NCBI GenBank assembly: GCA_902762385.1
Contig: CACWNQ010000018.1
Coordinates: forward strand, 1-53,335
Origin: an uncultured Bacteroidales bacterium
GTDB taxonomy: Bacteria > Bacteroidota > Bacteroidia > Bacteroidales > Muribaculaceae
Length of the DNA stretch: 53,335 nucleotides
Direction: 5' to 3'
The translations under genes were made by a program, and so were the position numbers. Positions 25,378-33,841 of the stretch are shown here, one piece after another; within the stretch, counting starts at the first letter, position 1; every line of letters starts with the position of its first letter. The notes under the pieces were generated by a model. The model ran no database searches and was not told the origin of the DNA. It saw only the letters and a list, made by a program, of their open reading frames with translations.

Positions 25378-26223
25378 CTAATCAACCATTTGGAGTGAAT
25401 GTCCTGATAAAAGCAGGGCAAGAATAATGCCTCCAACGATGATGCGATACCATCCAAAGGCTTTGAATCCATATTTGGTCAAGAATGAGATGAAGAACTT
25501 GATTGCCAGTATGGCAACAATAAATGCTACAACACATCCTATTAGCAGCACGCCAAGGTTGCTAGAAAGCGCTGCGCGGTATTCCTCGTCGAGAAGCATC
25601 TTGAGCAATTCGTAGCCAGTGGCGGCAGCCATGGTGGGTACAGCCAGGAAGAATGAGAACTCGGCTGCGGTTTTACGAGTGAGTCCCTGTTGCATACCTC
25701 CGGCAATGGTGGCAAACGAGCGAGAGGTACCTGGAATCATCGAGATACATTGATACAGACCAATGGTGAAGGCACGGCGCTCGGTGAGTGGACGGTCTTC
25801 CTTACGGTCGAACCACTTGTCGACAAACAGTAGAAGCACGCCGACAGCGACTAGCATAAATGCCACGACCCACACGTTGCCCATGAGGCTCTCGATAAAG
25901 TCGCCCAGCAAAAGTCCTATAACGGCTGCTGGTATGAATGCCACGAGCAGCTTCCAGTAGAAATCGTATTTTTGCAGGAATGCTTTCATTCCCGTTGCTC
26001 CAGGTTCGGCCTTTTTTAGCACAAAAAAGCGACGCCAATAAAGACATACCACCGAGAGAATGGCACCAAATTGAATTATAACGGTGAAAGCGTTGACAAA
26101 CTTATCGGTTATGTCAACACCGAGCATGTTCTCGGTAATGATCATGTGTCCTGTTGAAGAAACAGGAAGGAACTCGGTTAGTCCCTCGACAATTGCTATT
26201 ATTATAGATTGTAGCCAGTCCAT
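25378..26223 (-). CDS. uppP: undecaprenyl-diphosphate phosphatase
   Basis: An integral membrane enzyme recycling undecaprenyl pyrophosphate to undecaprenyl phosphate for peptidoglycan and surface-glycan synthesis. Start chosen at 26223 because the family begins exactly [18 protein letters not shown]; an upstream ATG adds six unlikely residues. The [13 protein letters not shown] motif and the second PGTSRS motif ([11 protein letters not shown]) carry the catalytic Glu, His and Arg. About eight membrane segments. Confidence 0.95.
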   Translation of the reverse strand: MDWLQSIIIAIVEGLTEFLPVSSTGHMIITENMLGVDITDKFVNAFTVIIQFGAILSVVCLYWRRFFVLKKAEPGATGMKAFLQKYDFYWKLLVAFIPAAVIGLLLGDFIESLMGNVWVVAFMLVAVGVLLLFVDKWFDRKEDRPLTERRAFTIGLYQCISMIPGTSRSFATIAGGMQQGLTRKTAAEFSFFLAVPTMAAATGYELLKMLLDEEYRAALSSNLGVLLIGCVVAFIVAILAIKFFISFLTKYGFKAFGWYRIIVGGIILALLLSGHSLQMVD

Positions 26224-26322
26224 AGTTAAAGCACAGTGCACAAATCACAATGCACAATTAGGCTTCGCCATCACAGTGCACATTGTATAAATGCACATTT
26301 AGATAATAAATAGTTTTTATTG

Positions 26323-26607
26323 TTACTCTTGTTTTGTGTTTTTACCCTTGAATAGGATGGCGGGCACCATGAGGATGAAGCCCAGGAAGGTGATGAAGGG
26401 AGCCACTACGGTGCGTGTGCTATTGAACACGTCATTGTTGAACGTTGCACCCTCGTTGCTGCTGCCACTCATGAGGAAGAATCCCACAGCAATAAGTAGC
26501 ACGCACACTGCGATCATTATATAATTCATCTTACCCAATGGCATAGATTCCTTTGTTACGTTGGTTTTAGGCTGTGTGGCCTGAGTCTTTGTTTCTTTCT
26601 GTTTCAT
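26323..26607 (-). CDS. DUF3098 membrane protein
   Basis: 94 residues with two membrane segments (about 30-46 and 67-86) separated by a polar loop (SSNEGATFNND), as in the DUF3098 family. In many Bacteroidales this gene sits between ftsX and uppP; here ftsX is absent and the gene has its own promoter. Function not established; possibly envelope/division related by context. Confidence 0.8.
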   Translation of the reverse strand: MKQKETKTQATQPKTNVTKESMPLGKMNYIMIAVCVLLIAVGFFLMSGSSNEGATFNNDVFNSTRTVVAPFITFLGFILMVPAILFKGKNTKQE

Positions 26608-26653
26608 TTAGCAAGTTATTATTACCATAGGGCACTATTACCCATTTTTAATG

Positions 26654-26684
26654 CAAAAATACAAAATCGGGAAGCGTTTGTCAA
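26654..26684 (-). promoter_or_regulatory. promoter of the DUF3098-uppP-truB-queA group
   Basis: The minus strand has TTG (26684-26682), 20 nt, then TATTTTTG (26661-26654), 47 nt before the DUF3098 start. Good match to both elements. Confidence 0.6.
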
Positions 26685-26701
26685 TAGTTTTTTAAGTTTT
26701 T

Positions 26702-26953
26702 TTGCTAAAAAGATATTTGAAAACAACTAATCACGAATATGGTCTTTGGCAAGACTACGGCACAGGTCGTGGGACATCACGAGGAAATCCAGGTGACATC
26801 GGCAGATTAAAGAAACGCCAACGGCGCAAGTGGTTTAGCACCAAGTATTATGCCTCAGTTATGAGAACCAAAGAGTTTATGGAGGAGAACCTGGGGTGGC
26901 AGTTTGCAGGAATTTTGAGTGATTTTGCACGACGATGTAATAAAAAAGGCTGA
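26702..26953 (+). CDS. possible small basic protein
   Basis: An 83-residue frame with a TTG start and no earlier ATG in frame. The basic middle (RLKKRQRRKW) and the C-terminal segment look protein-like, but no promoter or family was recognised. Its TGA stop lies inside the hairpin at 26945-26968. May be chance. Confidence 0.3.
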   Translation: MLKRYLKTTNHEYGLWQDYGTGRGTSRGNPGDIGRLKKRQRRKWFSTKYYASVMRTKEFMEENLGWQFAGILSDFARRCNKKG

Positions 26954-26968
26954 CCGAAACCAGCCTTT
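26945..26968. terminator. terminator of the gene at 26972
   Basis: A stem of 8 bp with an 8-nt loop (26945-26952 with 26961-26968) is followed by a T-run on the minus strand, just after the stop of the minus-strand secreted protein. Confidence 0.8.
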
Positions 26969-26971
26969 AAT

Positions 26972-27535
26972 TCAAATGTCGTCGAATGCATTGCTTTCTA
27001 ATTCGGATTTTGCGACTTTCATATTTATGTCATCCTCATAGTTCACTTTAACACATAATTTATCACATATTTCAATGTAGATATGACCTCCTTCAGTTGA
27101 ATAAAACGAACAGAAATTGCATTTTTCGCGTTTCACTGCAATCATTTCATATCCATCACCATCATCATAAGGACTTGAAAAGAACTCGTATTCATTAGTC
27201 AATAAATACTTATTGCGGTACAAATTCTTTTTAGCAAAATAATCCTTTCTTAAATCTTTCCAATTGTCCTTATCAGGGAAATATACAATAACTTTACACA
27301 CAGTATTTGTCCTTGGCGATGCTAATACGCTAATTTCTACAATTTCATTGGCAAATTTACCGTACAGCTTATAAGAACTTTCAAACTGGCTAATTTGGGT
27401 AAATCCTTTTTCTTTTAATTGCTTTAAGAAAATTTCTGATGTGCCATTAATAGGTATCCCCATAAATGAGATATGCTCTTGTGCTTTACAGAACAAGCAA
27501 ATTAAAAGAGATAATGCTAACAAATATTGCTTCAT
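26972..27535 (-). CDS. secreted hypothetical protein
   Basis: 187 residues from the second Met (27535), which begins a classic signal peptide (MKQYLLALSLLICLFCKAQ); the longer frame starting 15 nt earlier is less likely. The mature part begins EHISFMGIPINGTS, a motif seen in secreted Bacteroidales proteins of unknown function. Contains a CNFC pair (possible metal or disulfide). It lies 54 nt after the next upstream gene on the same strand, which carries a different secreted protein. Confidence 0.65.
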   Translation of the reverse strand: MKQYLLALSLLICLFCKAQEHISFMGIPINGTSEIFLKQLKEKGFTQISQFESSYKLYGKFANEIVEISVLASPRTNTVCKVIVYFPDKDNWKDLRKDYFAKKNLYRNKYLLTNEYEFFSSPYDDGDGYEMIAVKREKCNFCSFYSTEGGHIYIEICDKLCVKVNYEDDINMKVAKSELESNAFDDI

Positions 27536-27588
27536 AATAAAAGTGGTCAAGGGGAATGAAGTCCCACCTTGACCATATATTTGATTAA

Positions 27589-28791
27589 TTATTCTTCCAT
27601 TCTCAGTAATTCGGGATGGTCATAAGTATAATATACTTTGAATACAAATGTATATTCATTAACAACATCCTTTACTTGAATAGGAAGCATTAAACGAATT
27701 TCTCCTGCTTCTTTGCCTTTATAAGTGAGAGGAAGCATTGAATGTTTTTTCCATCCATTACCATATGTATGATAACCAATAGTATACCCCTCATCATAAT
27801 AAACATTTGCTGTTGGTGTGGCAACATCATCGATTTTTGCACCTTTGATTATTGTCGTTGCAGGTTGGTCTGACTCTCTCTCTGAAAATTTTGTGCCAAC
27901 ATGCATAATCTTTGATGTTTTGCCATCAAGACCAACAAATGCAGCTTCATTCCATATTACTTTTATTGATGTTGATGACATATTCTTCAATTCGTAATTA
28001 AATTGTTCGTTATCACCGAAAATAATGATACTTATTATATCATCGCTAAAAGAATATTTCTCAACGCTCGCATCTTGAATGGTTTTTACTTCACTATAGC
28101 GTTCGCCACTATCTTCAGGCTTTTCTACTTTAATAAGAGCCATTTTATAAGAACCTTTTAAAGCATCTTCAAATGGAGCACTATACTTAGATGAATTTTC
28201 AATATCCTTTACTTCACCTGTTCTATTGTTTTTTACTTTCAGTCGAACTACACCAATACCACCATCTCTTTCATCTGGTTTCCCAATATATGCATCAAGA
28301 ATTTCGTATTGGTCTTTGACAACCTTATGAGATATATTCTGTCCGATATTGTTTGATTTGAAATCATTAAATGGTTGAGCCAATACAACTGGCATCCATC
28401 CAATAAGAGGCCATTTCTTAATATCACCCCAAAAACCGACCTTAAGAGACACTTCTTCATAACCCTTAAATTTAATCTTCTTTTTACCACCATCTTGAAC
28501 GGCTTCAATAGTGATTTCTTTGTTGGGTTTGTCGTTTAAAACAACATCTTTGACTGTAACTTTGGTGATTTTATATAATACATCAAAGTTTTCGTCTTTC
28601 GGTTTAAAACCAGATTTTTCCCAAGTTTCAAGAGATCCATACGCAGGGCGTACATAAAACGTCTGACCAACATATTGTTGGTAGCCATCGGCTGTTGTTT
28701 GTTGCTTGAAGCCATAATTCCCATTTGTATCAAGTGCAAATGATGCAATGGCAATAAACAACGAAACCATTAAAAATAGGATTTTCTTCAT
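27589..28791 (-). CDS. secreted hypothetical protein
   Basis: 400 residues. Start chosen at 28791 (MKKILFLMVSLFIAIASFA signal peptide) instead of the frame opening at 28845. The mature part is beta-rich, with a segment YGFKQQTTADGYQQYVGQTFYVRP and no catalytic motif. Function unknown. A structured RNA candidate lies immediately upstream (28844-29014) and could either be an independent small RNA or a leader of this gene. Confidence 0.65.
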   Translation of the reverse strand: MKKILFLMVSLFIAIASFALDTNGNYGFKQQTTADGYQQYVGQTFYVRPAYGSLETWEKSGFKPKDENFDVLYKITKVTVKDVVLNDKPNKEITIEAVQDGGKKKIKFKGYEEVSLKVGFWGDIKKWPLIGWMPVVLAQPFNDFKSNNIGQNISHKVVKDQYEILDAYIGKPDERDGGIGVVRLKVKNNRTGEVKDIENSSKYSAPFEDALKGSYKMALIKVEKPEDSGERYSEVKTIQDASVEKYSFSDDIISIIIFGDNEQFNYELKNMSSTSIKVIWNEAAFVGLDGKTSKIMHVGTKFSERESDQPATTIIKGAKIDDVATPTANVYYDEGYTIGYHTYGNGWKKHSMLPLTYKGKEAGEIRLMLPIQVKDVVNEYTFVFKVYYTYDHPELLRMEE

Positions 28792-28843
28792 TGCTATTGA
28801 TGTTATTATGTTAATAATGTTATAGTTACAAACATAAAGGCAC

Positions 28844-29014
28844 AAAAAAAGCGCAGACCTTAAACCATATTCATCTCAGGCTCTGCACTGCCCTCTATAC
28901 TCTATGGTGAAGCCTACGCCATATAGCGTCGCTCCAATGAGTATAGAATGGCTCTTTTTCTTCGAGGTGCAGATTCGAGATGAAATTGAGCAATATGTCT
29001 GTTTCATTTGAAAC
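28844..29014 (-). ncRNA. structured small RNA candidate, 6S-like shape
   Basis: On the minus strand the predicted transcript (start near 29014, T-run at 28850-28844) folds into one long interrupted hairpin: CAGAC/GTCTG closing pair (28854-28858 with 28997-29001), CATATT/AATATG (28866-28871 with 28992-28997), TTCATCTC/GAGATGAA (28870-28877 with 28977-28984), TCTGCAC/GTGCAGA (28882-28888 with 28967-28973) and TCTATACTC/GAGTATAGA (28894-28902 with 28939-28947), with a small inner stem at the apex and an asymmetric central bubble. Some helices compete for shared bases. The long stem, bubble, apical helix and terminal U-run resemble 6S RNA. A matching promoter lies at 29021-29053. Rfam was not searched, so the 6S label is a guess. 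Confidence 0.6.
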
Positions 29015-29020
29015 CAACTG

Positions 29021-29053
29021 CAAAGATACTAAAAATCTTATTTTCTGGGCAAA
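29021..29053 (-). promoter_or_regulatory. promoter of the structured RNA
   Basis: TTTG (29053-29050), 21 nt, then TATCTTTG (29028-29021) on the minus strand: both Bacteroidota elements match perfectly, about 7 nt before the predicted RNA start. Confidence 0.75.
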
Positions 29054-29199
29054 GTTTATTCACTTATTCATCAATAAATTTTGTATTTGCTTAATATGCG
29101 CCAAATATATGCTTTAAAACATATATTTTTACGCGAAAATCTCACCTTTTCATGTCTTTTGGCGTACCATCTAATCATAGTTACTTTGCGGTGAATTAA

Positions 29200-29334
29200 T
29201 CACCGCTTCAATGGGCTGCGGTCACCTTCATTTGACTTTCTTAGAATGCCCTTAGCAATGAGGTCGTTTATATCATTAAGTGCTCTTCGGTTGGGAAAAA
29301 ACAAATTATTCGCCGAAAATTTTCGGCGAATATG
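29200..29334 (-). pseudogene. relic of a Fic-type winged-helix C-terminus
   Basis: A 44-residue frame with no start codon, preceded by TAG in frame, reads like the C-terminal winged helix of Fic-family proteins: LFFPNRR, ALNDINDLIAKGIL, then KSNEGDRS. Part of it is encoded by the 26-bp palindrome. Probably the decayed end of a lost gene. Confidence 0.4.
29307..29332. repeat. 26-bp perfect palindrome
   Basis: Arms TATTCGCCGAAAA and its exact complement meet at 29319/29320 with no loop. It overlaps the Fic-type relic frame. Such a gapless palindrome could be a dimeric-regulator site or a mobile-element scar. Confidence 0.9.
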
Positions 29335-29337
29335 CTA

Positions 29338-29369
29338 AAAAAGTGTGCCAGAATTCTGACACACTTTTG
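29338..29369 (-). terminator. terminator downstream of the FadL-type gene
   Basis: Stem AAAAGTGTG with CACACTTTT plus an inner CAG/CTG pair flanking AATT. A T-run follows on the minus strand. A second hairpin (GCAACC/GGTTGC, 29382-29399) lies between it and the gene end at 29431. Confidence 0.75.
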
Positions 29370-29430
29370 TTATTTCATTTTGCAACCAAACATGGTTGCT
29401 ATGGTCGTAGGCACCGTAATGTATGATGTT

Positions 29431-30906
29431 TTAGAACTTGTAGTCGAGACCTACGCCGAATACTTTGTTGGTACGGCTATAGACATCGGAGCCGGTGAGT
29501 GCTGGTGAGATGCCGTTGTATCCACCATCGGCTGCCGTCATTTCTTTCTTGTAGTTGCTGTAGGTTGTCCAGAAGTAACCCACGTTAAGCTTTGCATGCT
29601 CACTAAGGTTGATGGCGCCACCAAATCCAATAGAGTAGCTGTCGCACGAGAACGAGGTGTTGCTCTGGTACTTGTCGCTCAAGCCATAGTCGGTGCGCTG
29701 TGCACCAGCACTAACTGTGAAGGTTTTGTTGATGTCCCACTCCACACCTGCGAGGAACTCGTGAGTGCCATGCTTTAGCTCTTTGTTTTTGTTGCCTGCC
29801 ATGTCGGCGTGCTTGTCGTCGTAGTAGTGATACTCGACAGTTGCGCGCAACTTTTTGGGGATGAACTCATAGCCAGCAGCTACATAGAGCACGCTGGGCA
29901 TGTCGCTTGGAGTGTTCACACCGTGCTTGTAGGGCTCAAGAGAGCTCTCGAAAGCTGCAGGAGCTTCAAGAGTCTTGGTGTCGTTCTCGATATTGAGGTT
30001 GGTCTTGAACTCATATTTAGCTGCGAGAGTCAAGCCTCTCCACTTGAAGTCAACACCCAGAATTGGAGTGAGGCCCCAACCGGTTTGTGTGCAGTCGATG
30101 GCGATGTGTGCCAGTCCGTTCTCGCCACTCATGCCAATTAGCATCTGTGCCAGAGCAGGGTTGGCAGTACCAGCAACGGCAGCCACTTGTTGCATCTTGG
30201 TTGCAAGAGGCTCGCCGGCAGTAGCATTGACATGACCGGTGTAGTTGCCACTGAAATAGTTTGCACGGAAACCTGCGTAGCCCGAGAAGTGATCGTTAAA
30301 CTTATAGGAGAAACCCAGCTGTCCGCCAAAGATATATTGCCTACCTTTCATGTAGCCATCGATGAAGTACTGGCCAGGGGTGATTGGACCACCAAATACC
30401 GGAGCAATCATAGGATACTGTTGAAGCAATTGTGCCGATTGCTGATAGAGTCCAGCCATCACGGCTGCATCGAAGAGAGGCAGACCGTCGTCGAAGGTGC
30501 ACTTGCCACCGCCACCCACGACACCAATAAAACCTGAGATAGCCCATTTGGGAGTTTTATAAACGGCATAGGCCGATGGCAGGATGGGTGCTGCCGCATT
30601 ACCTTTGTATTTCTTATTGAATGTGTCGTCGGGGAATAGTCCCATTCCGGCAGGTGTCATCACTGTGGCATTGATGTTACGGGTTTGGTAAGCGCTCTGG
30701 ATGTTAAGTGAGAGCGACCATCCGTCGTGATCCATAAAGGCGATGCCGGCAGGGTTGGTGAATACTGCGTCGATTTCGGTGCTTGCTCCTCGCGCCATCA
30801 TGCGCTGGAAAGCGATGTGTTGGTTTGTGTTGTGAAGCAGACCTCCCGCTTGGGCGCTCAATGCTACTACAGTTGCAATCACTAAAAAGTTGATTTTTTT
30901 CTTCAT
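29431..30906 (-). CDS. OmpP1/FadL/TodX-type outer membrane transport protein
   Basis: 491 residues: signal peptide (1-20), then a beta-barrel of the FadL type, probably taking up long-chain fatty acids or other hydrophobic compounds. The N-terminal hatch region shows the family-like GASTEIDAVFTNPAGIAFMD, and the C-terminus ends in a typical outer-membrane strand (VFGVGLDYKF, terminal Phe). A periplasmic Asn/Ala-rich loop is inserted around 225-270. It is monocistronic, with a promoter upstream near 30965. Substrate not determinable from sequence. Confidence 0.88.
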   Translation of the reverse strand: MKKKINFLVIATVVALSAQAGGLLHNTNQHIAFQRMMARGASTEIDAVFTNPAGIAFMDHDGWSLSLNIQSAYQTRNINATVMTPAGMGLFPDDTFNKKYKGNAAAPILPSAYAVYKTPKWAISGFIGVVGGGGKCTFDDGLPLFDAAVMAGLYQQSAQLLQQYPMIAPVFGGPITPGQYFIDGYMKGRQYIFGGQLGFSYKFNDHFSGYAGFRANYFSGNYTGHVNATAGEPLATKMQQVAAVAGTANPALAQMLIGMSGENGLAHIAIDCTQTGWGLTPILGVDFKWRGLTLAAKYEFKTNLNIENDTKTLEAPAAFESSLEPYKHGVNTPSDMPSVLYVAAGYEFIPKKLRATVEYHYYDDKHADMAGNKNKELKHGTHEFLAGVEWDINKTFTVSAGAQRTDYGLSDKYQSNTSFSCDSYSIGFGGAINLSEHAKLNVGYFWTTYSNYKKEMTAADGGYNGISPALTGSDVYSRTNKVFGVGLDYKF

Positions 30907-31220
30907 ATTACTCTTTGTTAATATTTAATATTCATTATCTAATTTTTAAAAACTTTGCAAAAGTAATCATTATATTTGCAGTGCTGTGCAAAATGGCGAA
31001 AAAAGTGGCATTTTTAACCCCCAATGCAACTATATTACTTATTTTAACTATTTGGGGAGGGGTGAGAGGGAATGGGTGAGGTTGAGAGAGAAGGAGTGAG
31101 AGGGAATAGTAAAGAATGAATTTTTAATGTGTTTTTAGTCTATTGAAGTGAAAAAATGCATATCTTTGTGGGCAAAAATCTATAAAAATGTATATCAATA
31201 AACCATAAATATAAATTAAT
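30907..31220. other. divergent intergenic region with two promoters and a purine repeat
   Basis: Contains a minus-strand -7 box TACTTTTG (30965-30958) for the FadL-type gene, a plus-strand TATCTTTG (31161-31168) for the dockerin-FGE gene, and a degenerate G/A-rich repeat around 31060-31110 built from words like gagaggg and gtgag. Confidence 0.55.
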
Positions 31221-32264
31221 ATGAAAAAGATTTTACTTGCACTTTTAGCGTTTTTCGCTTGCAATGTGGCAATGAATGCCGCTGTGTATGGCGACGTGAA
31301 CGGTGATGGAACCGTAAATGCGTCGGATGTGACTGAGCTTTACAATTATTTTCTTAATGGTGACCTCACTTATGCTGCCACTTGCGACGTGGACGGCGAC
31401 GGAACCATCACAAGCTATGACATAACCGAACTATACAACATCCTACTAGGTAATACTACTCCTCCAGAGGAAGGCGTGACCGAATACACCGTTAATGGCG
31501 TGACATTCAAGATGGTTGACGTTGAGGGAGGCACATTCATTATGGGAATTGACCAACATATAGGAAGTGCTTATCCTCCTCACGAAGTTACACTGAGTTC
31601 TTATAGCATTGGTCAAACTGAGGTCACCCAGGAGTTGTGGGTGGCTGTGATGGGTTCGAATCCAAGCTATTGCAATGAATATGGAAATGCCGATGTGCAC
31701 TCTAATCATGATTCATGGGACGCAGGCATCAATCTCCAGCGACCTGTTGACTATGTGAATTATAGCGACTGCTTAGCATTTTGTGCAAAACTCAATGAGA
31801 TGACAGGCTTGAACTTCCGCATCCCTACCGAGGCCGAATGGGAGTTTGCCGCTCGTGGTGGCAATAAGAGCCAGGGCTATGTGTACGCCGGAAGCGACAG
31901 CATTGATGATGTAGCTTGGTACAAAGGGACTGAAGAGTCCCCAGGGACTCTTCCTTCAATGGTACTATGGACCGAAGGTTGGGGCACACAGACCGTTGCG
32001 ACCAAGGCTCCCAACGAACTTGGAATCTATGACATGTGTGGCAACGTTGAGGAATGGTGCTATGACTGGTTTGCTCCTTATAGTTCTACCGCAGAGCCAC
32101 TGACCAATCCGACAGGACCAGAGACAGGAACATATCGAGCCATGCGAGGTGGCCATTTTATAACCACCAACCCAGGACTTATGAAAGTGTATTATCGCAA
32201 TCAGCAGAACCCTGACGCTCGCGGCAACTCCCGTGGCCTGCGCATCGCTTTATCGGCCGAATAA
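31221..32264 (+). CDS. secreted dockerin-like and FGE-sulfatase (SUMF1)-domain protein
   Basis: 347 residues. Signal peptide (1-20); two dockerin-type calcium loops (DVNGDGTVNASDVTELYN at about 25-42 and DVDGDGTITSYDITELYN at about 56-73); then a formylglycine-generating-enzyme-like domain (about 88-345) with the family blocks EGGTFIMG, QTEVTQELWVAVMG, RIPTEAEWEFAARGG, ELGIYDMCGNVEEWCYDWF and RGLRIA. No cohesin is visible in the window. Whether it oxidises sulfatase Cys is unknown; many bacterial FGE-like domains are not enzymes. Own promoter and terminator. Confidence 0.8.
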   Translation: MKKILLALLAFFACNVAMNAAVYGDVNGDGTVNASDVTELYNYFLNGDLTYAATCDVDGDGTITSYDITELYNILLGNTTPPEEGVTEYTVNGVTFKMVDVEGGTFIMGIDQHIGSAYPPHEVTLSSYSIGQTEVTQELWVAVMGSNPSYCNEYGNADVHSNHDSWDAGINLQRPVDYVNYSDCLAFCAKLNEMTGLNFRIPTEAEWEFAARGGNKSQGYVYAGSDSIDDVAWYKGTEESPGTLPSMVLWTEGWGTQTVATKAPNELGIYDMCGNVEEWCYDWFAPYSSTAEPLTNPTGPETGTYRAMRGGHFITTNPGLMKVYYRNQQNPDARGNSRGLRIALSAE

Positions 32265-32289
32265 TGCGATATATATAACCTAATAGGAA

Positions 32290-32328
32290 CCCGCACTGGT
32301 CATTTAGCCTGATGCGGGCTCTTTTTTT
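32290..32328 (+). terminator. terminator of the dockerin-FGE gene
   Basis: CCCGCA (32290-32295) pairs with TGCGGG (32313-32318), followed by a run of seven T, 26 nt after the stop codon. Confidence 0.8.
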
Positions 32329-32402
32329 GTGGCCGTGAAACGTGTGCAATAGGCTCTTTTGTTACATAAAAAATATAATTATATGTTTTTTTGGCACAAA
32401 AG

Positions 32403-32434
32403 TTGTGTTAATTCGGTAAAAAGCATTACTTTTA
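32403..32434 (+). promoter_or_regulatory. promoter of the LemA-TPM operon
   Basis: TTG (32403-32405), 21 nt, then TACTTTTA (32427-32434, one mismatch to TAnnTTTG), 44 nt before the LemA start. Confidence 0.55.
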
Positions 32435-32477
32435 CAACAAAAATAAATTTAATCATTAATTTAATACATTAAAAACT

Positions 32478-33245
32478 ATGGATTTGAACATTGACAACAA
32501 TCAGCAGCCACAAGTGAACAATGGTGGCGTTAACAACAATCAGAATCCCATGAACGCAGCTTTGGGCGGCAATGCCGGTAAGGGTTGCTTCGGCATGGGC
32601 AAGTTGGGATGTGCAGGTATCGCAATTTTGGCTGCCCTCGCAATGTGGGTTTACAGTGGCTACAATGGCCTCGTAACACAGGAAGAGGAAGTCAAGACCG
32701 CTTGGTCACAGGTTGAGAACCAGTATCAACGCCGCATCGACCTTATCAAGAATGTGGCTGCCAGCGCCAAGAAATATGCCAACACCGAGAAGGAGATTCA
32801 ACTCGGAACTGCCAATGCTCGTGCTCACAACAACACTGCTGCTAATGCTGACCAGCAAATGCAAGCCGTAGCTGCTACTGCCGACTCGCTGGCCAACGTT
32901 AAGATGGACCCCAACGACGCCGCATCGATGCAGTCGTATGCTGCTGCACAGGACAAGATGCTCGAGCAAGCTCGCTTAGCCATCAATGTTGTGCATGAGG
33001 CTTATCCCGAACTGAAGAGCGACAAACTCTTCGAGAACTTGCAAGTACAACTCGAGGGCACTGAGAACCGAATCGCTACCGAGCGCAAGAAATTCAACGA
33101 AACCGCTCAGGGTTACAACACTAACATTCGCAAGTTCCCAGGCAATATCCTTGCTAAGTTCTTCGGCTTCAATGAGCGTCCATACTTCGCTGCTCAAGAA
33201 GGCGCCGACAAGGCTCCCGATGTTGATACAATGCTCAACGACTAA
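32478..33245 (+). CDS. lemA: LemA-family membrane protein
   Basis: 255 residues: Asn/Gln-rich N-terminal tail, one membrane segment (about 42-60), then the LemA helical domain (AWSQVENQYQRRIDLIKNV near 75, and AQEGADKAPDVDTM at the end). LemA proteins have unclear envelope roles and commonly neighbour TPM-domain genes, as here. It heads a run of four TPM genes on the same strand. Confidence 0.88.
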   Translation: MDLNIDNNQQPQVNNGGVNNNQNPMNAALGGNAGKGCFGMGKLGCAGIAILAALAMWVYSGYNGLVTQEEEVKTAWSQVENQYQRRIDLIKNVAASAKKYANTEKEIQLGTANARAHNNTAANADQQMQAVAATADSLANVKMDPNDAASMQSYAAAQDKMLEQARLAINVVHEAYPELKSDKLFENLQVQLEGTENRIATERKKFNETAQGYNTNIRKFPGNILAKFFGFNERPYFAAQEGADKAPDVDTMLND

Positions 33246-33342
33246 TTTTAATTAATGCACAACTCATAATGCATAATGTTATAAACGCAGAATGCAGAAT
33301 GTTTACTGTGCATAGCATGTTTTAACGAAATCATAATTATTT

Positions 33343-33388
33343 CATTAGAGTGTGCAAGGGCGAGTTAACTTGTCCTGCCACTCTAATG
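33343..33388 (+). other. long hairpin between LemA and the first TPM gene
   Basis: A perfect 10-bp stem (33343-33352 with 33379-33388) around a 26-nt loop, 16 nt before the TPM start. No T-run; may tune expression of the downstream TPM genes. Confidence 0.5.
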
Positions 33389-33403
33389 TAAAAATAAAAG
33401 GCT

Positions 33404-33841
33404 ATGCGACTTGACGAATTTATTAGTATCCCCGATCAGGGTCGAGTGGTGGATGCCATAGGCGACGCCGAGAAGCAGACCTCGGGCGAGATTAGAGTGC
33501 ACCTGACTCCCAAGTGTGGCAACGACGTGATGAAAGATGCCGCTAAGACTTTCAACCGCCTGGAGATGTTCAAGACCCGTCACCGCAACGGTGTGCTGAT
33601 TTATGTGGCATTTGAAAGCCGTAAGTTTGCCATCTTGGGCGATGCCGGTATCAATGCTGTGGTGCCTGAGAACTATTGGGAACAAGAAAAAGACACGTTG
33701 CTTGAGCACCTCAAGGCTGGTGACCCTGCCACAGGCATGTGCAAGGTGATAGCTAGTGTGGGCGAGAAGCTGAAGGCCTACTTCCCCTGCGAGGAAGATG
33801 ATGTGAACGAACTGAGCAACGAGATATCTTATGAGGACTAA
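33404..33841 (+). CDS. cytoplasmic TPM-domain protein (1 of 4)
   Basis: 145 residues with the TPM (TLP18.3/Psb32/MOLO-1) core: AIGDAEKQTSGEIRVHL, then RHRNGVLIYVA and FAILGDAGI. No signal peptide and no C-terminal membrane segment, so probably cytoplasmic, unlike its three downstream paralogues. Ends overlapping the next gene by 11 nt. Confidence 0.75.
   Translation: MRLDEFISIPDQGRVVDAIGDAEKQTSGEIRVHLTPKCGNDVMKDAAKTFNRLEMFKTRHRNGVLIYVAFESRKFAILGDAGINAVVPENYWEQEKDTLLEHLKAGDPATGMCKVIASVGEKLKAYFPCEEDDVNELSNEISYED

Larger units (their letters stand above)
29054..29430. other. gene-free stretch with palindrome, relic and terminators
   Basis: This gap holds the relic frame at 29200-29334, a 26-bp palindrome and two hairpins close to the FadL-type gene end. 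No intact gene was seen. Confidence 0.5.

Noticed and set aside
25290-25472. 60-residue frame with Ser-Gly-Glu repeats between truB and uppP
   Set aside because: Arises from the 9-bp minisatellite and the end of uppP; no supporting start or family.
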